Positions 7,084-15,201 are shown, numbered from the stretch's first letter. The stretch: DNA of 25,689 nt from JAGBWK01 sp964462445 (GCA_964462445.1 CAYWXG010000036.1:1-25689), one strand, 5' to 3'. Numbers and translations: made by a program. Notes: a model not told the origin generated them from the letters alone.

Positions 7084-9705
7084 ATGGAAGAATTAGCCAC
7101 AAAGTATAATCCTTCGGAAGTGGAGGATAAATGGTATGAATATTGGACTAAACATGAGTTGTTTCGTTCAGTTCCCGACGAACGCGAACCTTATACAATT
7201 GTAATACCGCCACCAAATGTCACAGGTGTTCTTCACATGGGACACATGCTCAACAATACAATTCAAGATATATTGGTGCGTCGCGCTCGCATGGAAGGCA
7301 AAAATGCTCTCTGGGTGCCTGGTACCGACCACGCATCTATTGCGACCGAAGCTAAAGTTGTAGCAAAACTTGCGTCGGAAGGAATTAAAAAAAGCGATTT
7401 GACTCGCGAAGAATTCCTAAAACACGCTTGGGCTTGGACTGAAAAACATGGAGGTATTATTTTGCAACAGCTTCGTAAACTCGGAGCTTCTTGCGATTGG
7501 AGCCGTACTGCCTTTACGATGGACGAACCACGTTCAAAAAGCGTTATCAAAGTTTTTGTTGACCTATTTAACAAAGGATTGATATATCGTGGTGTTCGCA
7601 TGGTCAACTGGGATCCTGCTGCACAAACAGCTTTGTCCGATGAAGAAGTTATCTATCAAGATGAACACTCTAAACTATTCTACCTTCGCTATAAAGTAGT
7701 AGGAGAAGAGGATAAGTATATTATCGTTGCAACTACTCGCCCAGAAACAATTCTTGGCGATACTGCTGTTTGCGTAAACCCCAATGATGAACGTTACTCC
7801 TGGCTTAAAGGTAAACGCGTTATCGTGCCATTAGTTGGTCGCGAAGTGCCTATCATTATGGACGACTACGTAGAAATGGAATTCGGAACGGGGTGCTTAA
7901 AAGTTACTCCGGCACACGATGTCAACGACTATATGCTTGGCGAAAAATACAATTTGCCCACAATTGACATTTTTAATGATAACGGCACTATTTCCGAAGC
8001 CGGAGGTATGTATATCGGCAAAGATCGTTTCGACGTGCGTAAGGAAATCATTGAAGACCTCAAGAATGCAGATTTGGTAGAGAAGATTGAGGATTATGAC
8101 AACAAAGTAGGGTATTCTGAACGCACAAAAGTTGTTATCGAGCCCAAACTTTCAATGCAATGGTTCTTGAAGATGGATAGATTGACCGTTCCGGCGCTTA
8201 ATGCCGTTATGGACGATGATATCAAATTTTTCCCTCCGAAATTCAAAAACACCTACCGCCATTGGATGACCGATACAAAGGATTGGTGTATCTCTCGTCA
8301 ACTATGGTGGGGGCACAATATCCCGGCATGGTATCTGCCCGAAGGGGGATATGTAGTCGCAGAAACTGAAGATGAGGCATTGAAATTGGCTCGCGAAAAA
8401 TCGGGCAATGACTCTCTGCAACTATCTGATTTGCGGCGCGACGAAGATTGCCTCGATACATGGTTCAGCTCATGGTTATGGCCTATAACCCTTTTCGACG
8501 GTATTTTAAATCCCGACAACGAAGAGATTAAATACTATTATCCTACGACCGACCTTGTGACCGGTCCCGACATTATCTTCTTCTGGGTGGCTCGTATGAT
8601 TATCGCAGGTTACGAATACATCAATGATATGCCCTTCAAGAATGTATATTTCACCGGTATAGTTCGCGACAAGATTGGGCGAAAGATGTCGAAACAGCTC
8701 GGCAACTCTCCCGACCCGCTTGATCTTATTGCCACTTACGGTGCTGATGGCGTTCGTATGGGTATGATGATGTCGGCACCTGCCGGTAATGACATTATGT
8801 TTGACGACAAATTATGTGAAACAGGTCGTAATTTCTGCAACAAGATTTGGAATGCATTCCGCCTTATCAAAGGTTGGGAAGTTGCAGAAGGTAATCAACC
8901 TGAAAGTTCTCGCATAGCAGCAGAATGGTTTGAAGCCAAATTGTCGGCAACGGTTGAAGAGGTCAACGACTTATTCAGCAAATTCCGTTTGTCGGAAGCC
9001 CTTACAGCTATCTATAAACTATTCTGGGATGAATTCTCTTCATGGTATCTTGAAATGATTAAGCCGGCGTATGGCCAACCCATTGATAATGTTACATACC
9101 ATAAGACCCTTAACTTCTTCGATTCATTGCTGCGCTTACTGCACCCCTTCATGCCATTTATTACTGAAGAGCTTTGGCAGCACCTATCTCAACGCAACGA
9201 AGGAGAATCAATTATGTATGCTACAATGCCGACTATAACTCCTTATGACCAAGCTATATTGTCAAAAATGGAAATGACAAAAGAGGTTATTACCGGAGTT
9301 CGTGGTGTTCGTGCATCTAAAAATATTCCTCTCAAGGATATGTTGACTCTCAATGTTATTGCAGATTCTGCAGAAATGAACGATGGTCTCGTTATGAAGC
9401 TTGCAAATGTTGAAGCTATCAACTACAACGCAGCTAAAGAAGCTTCGGCTATTAGCTTTATGGTTGGCACTACTGAATTTAACATTCCGCTCTCAGGAAA
9501 AATTGATGCGACTGCAGAGTTGGAACGATTACGCAAAGAGGAAGCATACCTTGAAGGCTTCTTGGCAAGCGTAATGAAAAAGTTGTCCAACGAACGTTTC
9601 GTTAACAATGCACCGGCTGCAGTAGTAGAAGGCGAGAAGAAAAAGCAAGCTGATGCCGAAAGCAAATTAGCAAACATTCGCGCATCTATCGCCGCTCTTT
9701 CATAA
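7084..9705 (+). CDS. valS: valyl-tRNA synthetase
   Basis: An 873-residue class I aminoacyl-tRNA synthetase that charges tRNA-Val and edits mischarged threonine. The HIGH motif is HMGH at 51-54, after IPPPNVTG (41-48). The KMSKS loop is KMSKQ at 534-538, followed by LGNSPDPL. The CP1 editing domain is indicated by TTRPETILGDTAVCVNP and GTGCLKVTPAHDVNDY. The tRNA-binding helical domain follows the catalytic core. The last about 65 residues (from 810) form the charged coiled coil typical of bacterial ValRS (AELERLRKEEAYLEGFL). Length is normal. It is transcribed alone from a divergent promoter region and ends at a strong terminator. Confidence 0.98.
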   Translation: MEELATKYNPSEVEDKWYEYWTKHELFRSVPDEREPYTIVIPPPNVTGVLHMGHMLNNTIQDILVRRARMEGKNALWVPGTDHASIATEAKVVAKLASEGIKKSDLTREEFLKHAWAWTEKHGGIILQQLRKLGASCDWSRTAFTMDEPRSKSVIKVFVDLFNKGLIYRGVRMVNWDPAAQTALSDEEVIYQDEHSKLFYLRYKVVGEEDKYIIVATTRPETILGDTAVCVNPNDERYSWLKGKRVIVPLVGREVPIIMDDYVEMEFGTGCLKVTPAHDVNDYMLGEKYNLPTIDIFNDNGTISEAGGMYIGKDRFDVRKEIIEDLKNADLVEKIEDYDNKVGYSERTKVVIEPKLSMQWFLKMDRLTVPALNAVMDDDIKFFPPKFKNTYRHWMTDTKDWCISRQLWWGHNIPAWYLPEGGYVVAETEDEALKLAREKSGNDSLQLSDLRRDEDCLDTWFSSWLWPITLFDGILNPDNEEIKYYYPTTDLVTGPDIIFFWVARMIIAGYEYINDMPFKNVYFTGIVRDKIGRKMSKQLGNSPDPLDLIATYGADGVRMGMMMSAPAGNDIMFDDKLCETGRNFCNKIWNAFRLIKGWEVAEGNQPESSRIAAEWFEAKLSATVEEVNDLFSKFRLSEALTAIYKLFWDEFSSWYLEMIKPAYGQPIDNVTYHKTLNFFDSLLRLLHPFMPFITEELWQHLSQRNEGESIMYATMPTITPYDQAILSKMEMTKEVITGVRGVRASKNIPLKDMLTLNVIADSAEMNDGLVMKLANVEAINYNAAKEASAISFMVGTTEFNIPLSGKIDATAELERLRKEEAYLEGFLASVMKKLSNERFVNNAPAAVVEGEKKKQADAESKLANIRASIAALS

Positions 9706-9735
9706 CGATACATTTAAATTTGCATAATATTGTAC

Positions 9736-9770
9736 GGAGAGTGTCTCAAATTTCGAGGCACTCTCTTTTT
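9736..9770 (+). terminator. Rho-independent terminator of valS
   Basis: An 11-bp stem with one G-T pair (9737-9747 with 9755-9765), extendable by a further G-T pair at 9736/9766, with a 7-nt loop AAATTTC and then TTTTT. It lies 30 nt after the valS stop codon. Confidence 0.9.
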
Positions 9771-9873
9771 ATGATACGTGGCGACAAAGTTGCTCCCGTT
9801 CAATCGCAAATAATGTAAATGCATTGCGATGGAAAATGTCGAGTTAAAACGTTACAACTTCATGATTTTTTAC

Positions 9874-9881
9874 TATTTTTG
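9874..9881 (+). promoter_or_regulatory. -7 box upstream of the esterase-like gene
   Basis: TATTTTTG matches TAnnTTTG exactly. A start near 9887 leaves a short leader of about 18 nt before ATG 9905. The -33 position holds no good TTTG (GTTA at 9851-9854). Confidence 0.4.
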
Positions 9882-9904
9882 AAAATCTAAAAATTTCGTC
9901 ACAT

Positions 9905-10696
9905 ATGAAATGCCTACTTTTAACGATTGCTCTGACATTGAGTTTGAATTTTGCCTCAGCCGGCAACTACAAAATTGAACACGATATTGCCTATCGCACT
10001 ACGGAGGATAAATACGCCCAACAACAATGCCTTTTGGATATCGCAGCAGAGGAGGGTGCCCACGATGCTCCGGTCATCGTATGGTTTCATGGCGGTGGTT
10101 TAACCGGAGGAATGAAAGAACTTCCCGAACCATTGATGCGCGACGAAGTGGTGCTTGTAGGTGTAGGCTATCGCTTGTCGCCAAATGTCGTGGTAAACGA
10201 TATTATTGACGATGCTGCATGCGCTATTGCGTGGGTATTTGAGAATATCGAGAATTATGGTGGTTCACGTAACAAAATTTTCATTGCAGGACACTCGGCC
10301 GGAGGTTATTTGGTGAGCATGGTGGGACTGGATAAGAGCCGGTTGGCACGTTATGGCATAGATGCCAATTCGTTGCGAGGAATAGTGCCATTCAGCGCAC
10401 AGGTAATCACTCACTTCACCGAGCGCGACGCACGAGGCATAAGAGATACACAGCCGGTAGTTGATTATCTCGCTCCACTTTACCATGTTCGCGGTGACGC
10501 AGCACCTATACTTCTGCTTTTGGGTGATAGGGAGTTGGAAATGTTGGGACGTTACGAGGAGAATGCTTATTTCTGGCGCATGCTTCGATTGGCAGGACAT
10601 AAAGATGTTGAGATACGCGAGTTCGACGGTTACGACCACAATATGGTTTATCCGGCGTGGCCTCTGCTATTGAATTTCGTGAGAAGTCATAAATAA
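9905..10696 (+). CDS. exported alpha/beta hydrolase (esterase/lipase-like)
   Basis: A 263-residue protein with a Sec signal peptide (cleavage about Ala19-Gly20) and an alpha/beta-hydrolase fold of the HGGG/carboxylesterase type. Oxyanion-hole motif HGGG is at 62-65, the nucleophile elbow GHSAGG at 129-134 (Ser131), the likely acid in LLGDRE (Asp208) and the catalytic His in GYDHNM (His245), so the triad is complete. It resembles small secreted esterases such as acetyl- or feruloyl-esterase relatives that deacylate polysaccharides, but the substrate is not evident and no carbohydrate-binding module or polysaccharide-utilisation genes are adjacent. Probably periplasmic, monocistronic, with a weak terminator downstream. 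Confidence 0.87.
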   Translation: MKCLLLTIALTLSLNFASAGNYKIEHDIAYRTTEDKYAQQQCLLDIAAEEGAHDAPVIVWFHGGGLTGGMKELPEPLMRDEVVLVGVGYRLSPNVVVNDIIDDAACAIAWVFENIENYGGSRNKIFIAGHSAGGYLVSMVGLDKSRLARYGIDANSLRGIVPFSAQVITHFTERDARGIRDTQPVVDYLAPLYHVRGDAAPILLLLGDRELEMLGRYEENAYFWRMLRLAGHKDVEIREFDGYDHNMVYPAWPLLLNFVRSHK

Positions 10697-10729
10697 TCGT
10701 CATCTAATAAATTATTGAAAGGAGAAAAT

Positions 10730-10762
10730 AGGAGAGGCCTGAAACAATGTCTCTCCTTTGTT
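10730..10762 (+). terminator. probable terminator after the esterase-like gene
   Basis: Stem AGGAGAG (10730-10736)/CTCTCCT (10751-10757), extended by G-T and C-G inside, with a loop of about 10 nt, followed by a mixed T run (TTTGTTAT). Stem is good, T tract modest. Confidence 0.55.
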
Positions 10763-10968
10763 ATATCCGAGGTAATACACATAGAAATTTTGCAAAATAC
10801 ACCAACCATCGTTAGTTCACATAGATAAAAGGTCGATTTTGCCACTTTTATTGTAAAATATTTGTAAACATTTCCACTTTTGCACTAATTTTTGTTTCTT
10901 TGTTGTTCATTAACATTTTGTGCGGTAATTTTTGCCGAGTATCGTAACATATAAATTAAAATTTTATC

Positions 10969-11667
10969 ATGAGAAAAATTTTAACATTGATTGCAATTTC
11001 TGTTATATCCCAAGTGATTAATGCACAAAACATTCAATTGCACTACGACTTTGGTAGTGCAATATATGATGAATTAGATAATAGAGCAAAACTGACAACT
11101 ACAATCGAAATGTTCAAACCCGACAAATGGGGTAGTACCTTCTTTTTTGTCGATATGGACTATGCCGACAACGAGATTTCATTGGCTTATTGGGAAATTG
11201 CTCGAGAACTCCGCTTTTGGAAGGCTCCATTTTCAATTCATGTTGAATATGATGGTGGATTGAACTACATCAAAGATAGTTACCTTGGCGGTATCACCTA
11301 TTCCTACAATAATAAAACTTTTGAAAAAGGGTTCACTGTGACTGCCATGTATAAATATATCCATAGCAATCCGTCGCCTAATAGTTTTCAACTGACAGCT
11401 ACATGGTATGCTAATTTTTGCAAAGGCAGATACACATTCTCAGGATTTGCCGATTTCTGGAGGGAACGACACACCGACATTAACGGAGGTAGTCATTTAT
11501 TCGTATTTCTGGCTGAACCGCAATTTTGGGTAAACTTAAACACATTCCCTTGGGCTAACGATAATTTTAATCTAAGCGTCGGGACAGAATGGGAAATCTC
11601 TTCAAATTTTGCGTTAATGGATGGTTGGTATTGCAACCCGACATTAGCTCTTAAGTGGACTTTCTAA
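10969..11667 (+). CDS. DUF5020 family outer-membrane beta-barrel protein
   Basis: A 232-residue protein with a signal peptide (residues 1-19, cleavage before Gln20) followed by alternating polar/aromatic strands rich in Trp, Tyr and Phe. It ends in a C-terminal Phe (KWTF), the usual BAM-recognised end of an outer-membrane barrel. The pattern and opening (NIQLHYDFG) match my memory of the DUF5020 family of Bacteroidota, related to Tsx-like nucleoside channels. A channel or nucleoside-uptake role is therefore only inferred from the family. The 210-base upstream region (10763-10968) contains several TTTG elements (e.g. 10899-10902 and TAATTTTTG at 10926-10934), plausible but imperfect promoter pieces. 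It is convergent with the next gene, 15 bp apart. Confidence 0.8.
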   Translation: MRKILTLIAISVISQVINAQNIQLHYDFGSAIYDELDNRAKLTTTIEMFKPDKWGSTFFFVDMDYADNEISLAYWEIARELRFWKAPFSIHVEYDGGLNYIKDSYLGGITYSYNNKTFEKGFTVTAMYKYIHSNPSPNSFQLTATWYANFCKGRYTFSGFADFWRERHTDINGGSHLFVFLAEPQFWVNLNTFPWANDNFNLSVGTEWEISSNFALMDGWYCNPTLALKWTF

Positions 11668-11682
11668 ATAATTCATAAGTTT

Positions 11683-12159
11683 TTATTTGCCGTAGCTTTC
11701 TATCCGATTAAGGATTTGAGAGCTACGGCTGATTATTGCCCATGCATTAAATTGCGATTGTAGAGAATCGGGGAGTGGAGTGGCAATCTGAATTTTGATA
11801 TCCTCTGAGGATAATATAACATTTGTTGTATCCGCGATTATGACATCGAAAACTCCATTATTAAGATCGGTTATCGCACTTTGGATATTCGTTATACCAC
11901 TAATCTTTGGATAAAAATGCTGTTTGACGGCAATCTGTCTGATTTTATCATAATATATTCCGCCAAGAGTATCACTGATTGTTGTAACACCGATTGGTGA
12001 AATTTGAATAGCTACATTTATTGTATCTCTGTCTTCCGACTTATTTTCAGCAGAACCTTTAAGGGCATTATTGCGAGCGATAATCATCACAACTAACACT
12101 AATGCCAATAGCACCAGATAGACTACAATACTCCCTTTTTTCAATTTCAATGGTTCCAT
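11683..12159 (-). CDS. membrane-anchored protein with partial solute-binding-like domain
   Basis: A 158-residue protein with a short basic N-terminus and one strong transmembrane segment (about 10-29), then an extra-cytoplasmic part. Residues 46-115 resemble the first lobe of extracellular solute-binding proteins of the type found in MltF-like lytic transglycosylases: INVAIQISPIGVT, GGIYYDKIRQIA, AITDLNNGVFDVIIADT. The second lobe and any transglycosylase domain are missing, since such domains normally need about 220 residues, so this is a reduced version or one lobe only. The reading frame is intact with a normal stop, so decay is not obvious. It lies 18 bp after the porin gene in a three-gene operon. 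Role unknown; association with the porin or the cell wall is an inference from context. Confidence 0.7.
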   Translation of the reverse strand: MEPLKLKKGSIVVYLVLLALVLVVMIIARNNALKGSAENKSEDRDTINVAIQISPIGVTTISDTLGGIYYDKIRQIAVKQHFYPKISGITNIQSAITDLNNGVFDVIIADTTNVILSSEDIKIQIATPLPDSLQSQFNAWAIISRSSQILNRIESYGK

Positions 12160-12177
12160 TTTCGGAAAATCAGGTGT

Positions 12178-14157
12178 TTAATTTGCAAAATCTATCGACA
12201 ACCCTAATTGGAATCTACGAGGATTAAGTGGATATCCGGGCATTGAGAACCAATTATTACCTCCAAACAGGCCTTGATTGAAATGTGAGAACATCACATA
12301 AAAGCGCGTCTTGCTCAGTTTGAAGTTCATATAAGCATTGCAGAACGGATAGTTACCACATTCATATTCTTGCTGATTGTAGAACGACATTGTGGCGGGT
12401 TGATACGCTACGCTTTTATATTTTGTGTAATAATCACAATCTACTCCAAACTGTACATCAAGCACTTTTGCGACTTTGAACTGCAAAAATAGATTCGAGT
12501 AAATAGCAAATTTTGGCATCGGGATAACCGTTTCATCCGACGATGTTTGATATGTCAATTTATTATGCCAATGCAATGCGCCAATGTCAAAGTTTTGCGC
12601 CAACGATGCACTAAACACCTGAATACTTGAGCCACATTGTGTTGGTAATGCTTTTTCGTTGAAATAGACCAAATTCTGCACATTTTCAACCCCCGCACTT
12701 ATGGTCGTCGATGTCATTGGGAGATTTACAACACCTCCGACACGCAATCTGCGAGTCTTGCCAAAATCATTATCCCATGCAAAATGATTGCTGATATAAT
12801 GCTTCAACAAATATGGCACATTCAGATTTGAGAATTGACCATACGCTTTAATGTTGAGAGTATCACCAAACAATGGTATATGAGTATAAATATTTCCTGT
12901 CGCTTCAACCTCACCAATTGCCTCTCCGAGAATACCAAAGCGCCCGGTCGCATCATAGTTTAGTATCTTACCTTGACGTCGTAATAATTGCGCACCTACC
13001 CACACATAGTTTTCACCCTTTTTAGTTGGCACTTCAGTGAAGGGGAGGGGTGTCAACACCTCGGGAAGGGGCAATTCACGATTCACGGTATCCTCCGGTA
13101 GTTTATAATTTCTATATTCATGTGTCAAAAACACAGACAATCCTGCCTTGGCATATTTATGGAAGCCTTCAAGCAAACTTACTCCAATTGTGTTTTTAAT
13201 ACTGCTATAAGTCGTTTTGTCATTCGTTGCAACTCTATTTAAATAGGTATTTTCCCAAAACTCTCTGGCTTCGGTAACATTATCATTGCGGAATGTGTGA
13301 CGATTAGATTTATAATCGAGAGTCCAAATGAAACTTGAAACCGGGACATACACTTGCTTAACAGAATCACCATCTTCCACATCTTTGTAGAACCCCACTT
13401 TATATCGTGAATTTAAATAGAGTTGAGTGCCGACAACACGATTATGCGCATTGCTGAGCAACGTCGGTATAGTCTTATAATCCACGGAAGTAGACCCTCC
13501 CTGTATCTCAGCCGGGTCGGTAATATATCGTTCATCGGTAATACCGCCATTCTCCTTGTTTACAGCGTTATAGTGTTGCAGAAATCCTTGAAACTCAAAT
13601 CTATCACCGATATAAGAGCCGGATAGCCCCCAAGATAATTGTTTTGTGGCTTGATAATTGAATGAGCCCTTAGAATAGAGATAATCAACCATTGCACCAA
13701 CTTGAGCGCGCGAATTGATATTCCCTGAAAAATCGGCTTTCAAACGGTCCTGCGCCGACTCTTTGCCACCTCCGAAATTATAGGATGCCAAAGTCATCGG
13801 TATTCGCGAATTATAAAAACGTTGTGTTTCTATTGATGGCAACCAAGCTTGCAACGCATCTTTAAAAAAGAAGTCGGACGCATTATTTCTCTCAAAATAA
13901 ATTAAATTATATCCCTCTCCACCGAGATTTCCTGTTGTGGCGTATGCCATACTGCGAGCCGATGGCACAGAGCGCTGCGCATAATTAAGGAATAAAGTAT
14001 CGACCGGAGCTTCTTCACGTTCACCCAAGTCGGACACTACACGCCACGACGATATTTTTTGCTCAATATCCGGTCCTTTCGGAGTCGCTGTTTCTTGTGC
14101 CAACGCCCCGAATGCACAAAGTAGTGTTGATAATCCTATCAGATATATTCGTTTCAT
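12178..14157 (-). CDS. putative porin (Porin_10-like outer-membrane protein)
   Basis: A 659-residue outer-membrane protein starting at the Met whose codon (14157-14155) begins the signal peptide MKRIYLIGLSTLLCAFGALAQ. An upstream in-frame ATG at 14199 would add 14 polar residues before the signal and overlap the preceding gene by 46 bp, so I prefer 14157. That start forms an ATGA overlap with the upstream stop codon, implying translational coupling. The mature part is rich in Tyr/Trp/Asn and alternating strand patterns and ends RFQLGLSIDFAN. It matches my memory of the conserved Bacteroidota 'putative porin' family, usually 650-700 residues. A general diffusion or specific-transport role is inferred from the family only. 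Confidence 0.8.
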   Translation of the reverse strand: MKRIYLIGLSTLLCAFGALAQETATPKGPDIEQKISSWRVVSDLGEREEAPVDTLFLNYAQRSVPSARSMAYATTGNLGGEGYNLIYFERNNASDFFFKDALQAWLPSIETQRFYNSRIPMTLASYNFGGGKESAQDRLKADFSGNINSRAQVGAMVDYLYSKGSFNYQATKQLSWGLSGSYIGDRFEFQGFLQHYNAVNKENGGITDERYITDPAEIQGGSTSVDYKTIPTLLSNAHNRVVGTQLYLNSRYKVGFYKDVEDGDSVKQVYVPVSSFIWTLDYKSNRHTFRNDNVTEAREFWENTYLNRVATNDKTTYSSIKNTIGVSLLEGFHKYAKAGLSVFLTHEYRNYKLPEDTVNRELPLPEVLTPLPFTEVPTKKGENYVWVGAQLLRRQGKILNYDATGRFGILGEAIGEVEATGNIYTHIPLFGDTLNIKAYGQFSNLNVPYLLKHYISNHFAWDNDFGKTRRLRVGGVVNLPMTSTTISAGVENVQNLVYFNEKALPTQCGSSIQVFSASLAQNFDIGALHWHNKLTYQTSSDETVIPMPKFAIYSNLFLQFKVAKVLDVQFGVDCDYYTKYKSVAYQPATMSFYNQQEYECGNYPFCNAYMNFKLSKTRFYVMFSHFNQGLFGGNNWFSMPGYPLNPRRFQLGLSIDFAN

Positions 14158-14690
14158 CTGTTTAAAGTAATGCTTTTGTTTTTGATAAAGGATTGACAAG
14201 TATCGATAATGCCGACTTTAAAAGCTCGCGTTCCAGGCATACTATATTGTGTTATGTCATCGATATATTTTAGAGCCAAATTCAATTCGTAGTTTCGATT
14301 GGCAAAATCCAAGTATCTATCTATAACATAATATATACCATTATAGAAAGTATCTGTAAAATAAAGAGAGTCCTCAAAATGCAAAGCTTTCAAAATTATG
14401 AATTGATAAAACTTGTGCAAATATTCATTATCGGGATGAAAACTTTCAAAGTCCTTTATCTTCTTTTTTATTACAGATATTCGAGCTTTAGAGCGGCCTC
14501 GTTTTGATCTGCCCAACTCCTTTTCAAGCACCTTTTGACATCTTTCGCAAAGTGCTTTAGAATCAGGATTTAGAAAAAATTTAAAATAATCTTTTACATC
14601 CGAACGCGACTCATATAAGTCGAGAACTACTTCTATAATTTGCTCTTTACTATAGGCGGATAGTTCTTTTTTTAGCGCAGTTTTCGACAT
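14154..14690 (-). CDS. DUF6155 family protein
   Basis: A 178-residue, soluble, highly charged helical protein without signal peptide. The opening (MSKTALKKELSAYSKEQIIEVVLDLYE) and the segment FKFFLNPDSKAL followed by a Lys/Arg-rich SKRGRSKARISVIKKKI fit the Bacteroidota DUF6155 family, whose function is unknown. CERC (48-51) is a lone Cys pair. It is the first gene of the minus-strand operon DUF6155-porin-SBP-like; its TGA stop overlaps the porin ATG by 4 nt. The basic middle (about 60-80) could bind nucleic acid, but that is speculation. Confidence 0.78.
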   Translation of the reverse strand: MSKTALKKELSAYSKEQIIEVVLDLYESRSDVKDYFKFFLNPDSKALCERCQKVLEKELGRSKRGRSKARISVIKKKIKDFESFHPDNEYLHKFYQFIILKALHFEDSLYFTDTFYNGIYYVIDRYLDFANRNYELNLALKYIDDITQYSMPGTRAFKVGIIDTCQSFIKNKSITLNR

Positions 14691-14716
14691 ATAATTACAA
14701 TCTATTCTTTACAATG

Positions 14717-14748
14717 CAAAATAACAAAAAGTTAAGCATATATACAAA
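14717..14748 (-). promoter_or_regulatory. likely promoter of the DUF6155-porin operon
   Basis: On the minus strand TTTG (14748-14745) and TTATTTTG (14724-14717, one mismatch to TAnnTTTG) are 20 nt apart. This predicts a start near 14710, 20 nt before the ATG. An exact TATTTTTG (14752-14745) overlaps the -33 position and could be an alternative -7 box, but it has no -33 partner. Confidence 0.45.
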
Positions 14749-14864
14749 AATAATCACCCCCTATCTCTATGAATAAGCAATCAGAAAACAGCGTCACAAA
14801 GAAGCAAGTGGGCAAGACCGGGTAATTTTTCACTTGAATATGACCTAATTGTAAATAAAATTTG

Positions 14865-14872
14865 TAAATTTG
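14865..14872 (+). promoter_or_regulatory. -7 box of the putative structured RNA
   Basis: TAAATTTG is an exact TAnnTTTG match and predicts transcription starting near 14878, just before the first hairpin. No convincing TTTG is present at the expected -33 position. Confidence 0.5.
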
Positions 14873-14877
14873 CAGTA

Positions 14878-15140
14878 ATCCCGTTGGAGGCAAAGCGTTG
14901 CCCGTCGAGAGGACATATTAGAATAAAGAGCGTTTCAGCTTTATCCTTTCATTGAAAATTCGCCAAATTTTTGTAAAGCACAGGATAAAAGCAGTCATGA
15001 GCGCTACGCGTGCCTATATCCACCCCATAGGCGGGGTGTCGATATATGAGTATTGCGTGGGGTGGGCTGTTTATCGTGCTTAAGGTGTTTGGCGATACCT
15101 CAATGAAGATGAACAGAACAAGTCCCACGCTCCTTTTATA
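14878..15140 (+). ncRNA. putative structured non-coding RNA of about 260 nt
   Basis: Within the 497-base stretch lacking a clear protein gene (14691-15187), this part folds by hand into ordered elements. (1) GGCAA/TTGCC at 14889-14902 with tetraloop AGCG. (2) GCTTTATCCT (14938-14947) with AGGATAAAAGC (14982-14992), one bulge, enclosing AAAATT/AATTTT (14955-14971). (3) TATATC-CACCCC/GGGGTG-GATATA at 15015-15046, 12 bp with a 2-nt bulge. (4) Outer stem GCGTGGG (15055-15061)/CCCACGC (15124-15130), then CTGTT (15067-15071)/AACAG (15112-15116), then AGGTGT/ATACCT (15083-15100). A -7 box precedes it and CTCCTTTTAT follows the last stem. The GC-rich stems contrast with the AT-rich surroundings. It is not RNase P, tmRNA, SRP RNA or a tRNA by their signatures. 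A 6S-like Bacteroidales RNA or a cis-regulatory leader of the RES gene are possible. The stretch 14753-14864 before it shows nothing else. Confidence 0.55.
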
Positions 15141-15201
15141 TTATAACGCCAAACTCGGGGACTATGATGGCACTTTATTATTGAAAAATGACACTAAATG
15201 A
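15046..15201 (+). CDS. possible 51-residue short ORF, probably not a gene
   Basis: An ATG at 15046 opens a 51-codon frame running through the last stems of the structured RNA and stopping 14 nt inside the RES gene. The N-terminal part is hydrophobic (MSIAWGGLFIVLKVF) and the remainder polar. It could be an upstream leader peptide for the RES gene, but the frame is more simply explained as chance openness over a structured RNA. Confidence 0.15.
   Translation: MSIAWGGLFIVLKVFGDTSMKMNRTSPTLLLYYNAKLGDYDGTLLLKNDTK

Noticed and set aside
7263..7607. 114-codon open frame antisense to valS
   Set aside because: It lies wholly inside a valS gene whose motifs are intact, and its product is unlike any family I know.
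10265..10639. 124-codon open frame antisense to the esterase-like gene
   Set aside because: It mirrors the hydrolase gene, which has a complete signal peptide and catalytic motifs. The antisense product has no recognisable features.
11689..11729. Terminator for the SBP-like gene
   Set aside because: The inverted repeat lies inside the coding end and on the minus strand is followed by A-rich, not T-rich, sequence.
14158..14199. Upstream in-frame start (14199) for the putative porin
   Set aside because: It would put 14 polar residues in front of a normal signal peptide and deepen the overlap with the preceding gene. The ATGA-coupled start at 14157 explains the sequence better.
14878..15140. 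RNase P, tmRNA or SRP RNA as the identity of the structured RNA
   Set aside because: The diagnostic sequences (GAGGAAAGTCC of RNase P, the tRNA-like ends and tag frame of tmRNA, the GGAAGCAGC-type loop of SRP RNA) are absent.
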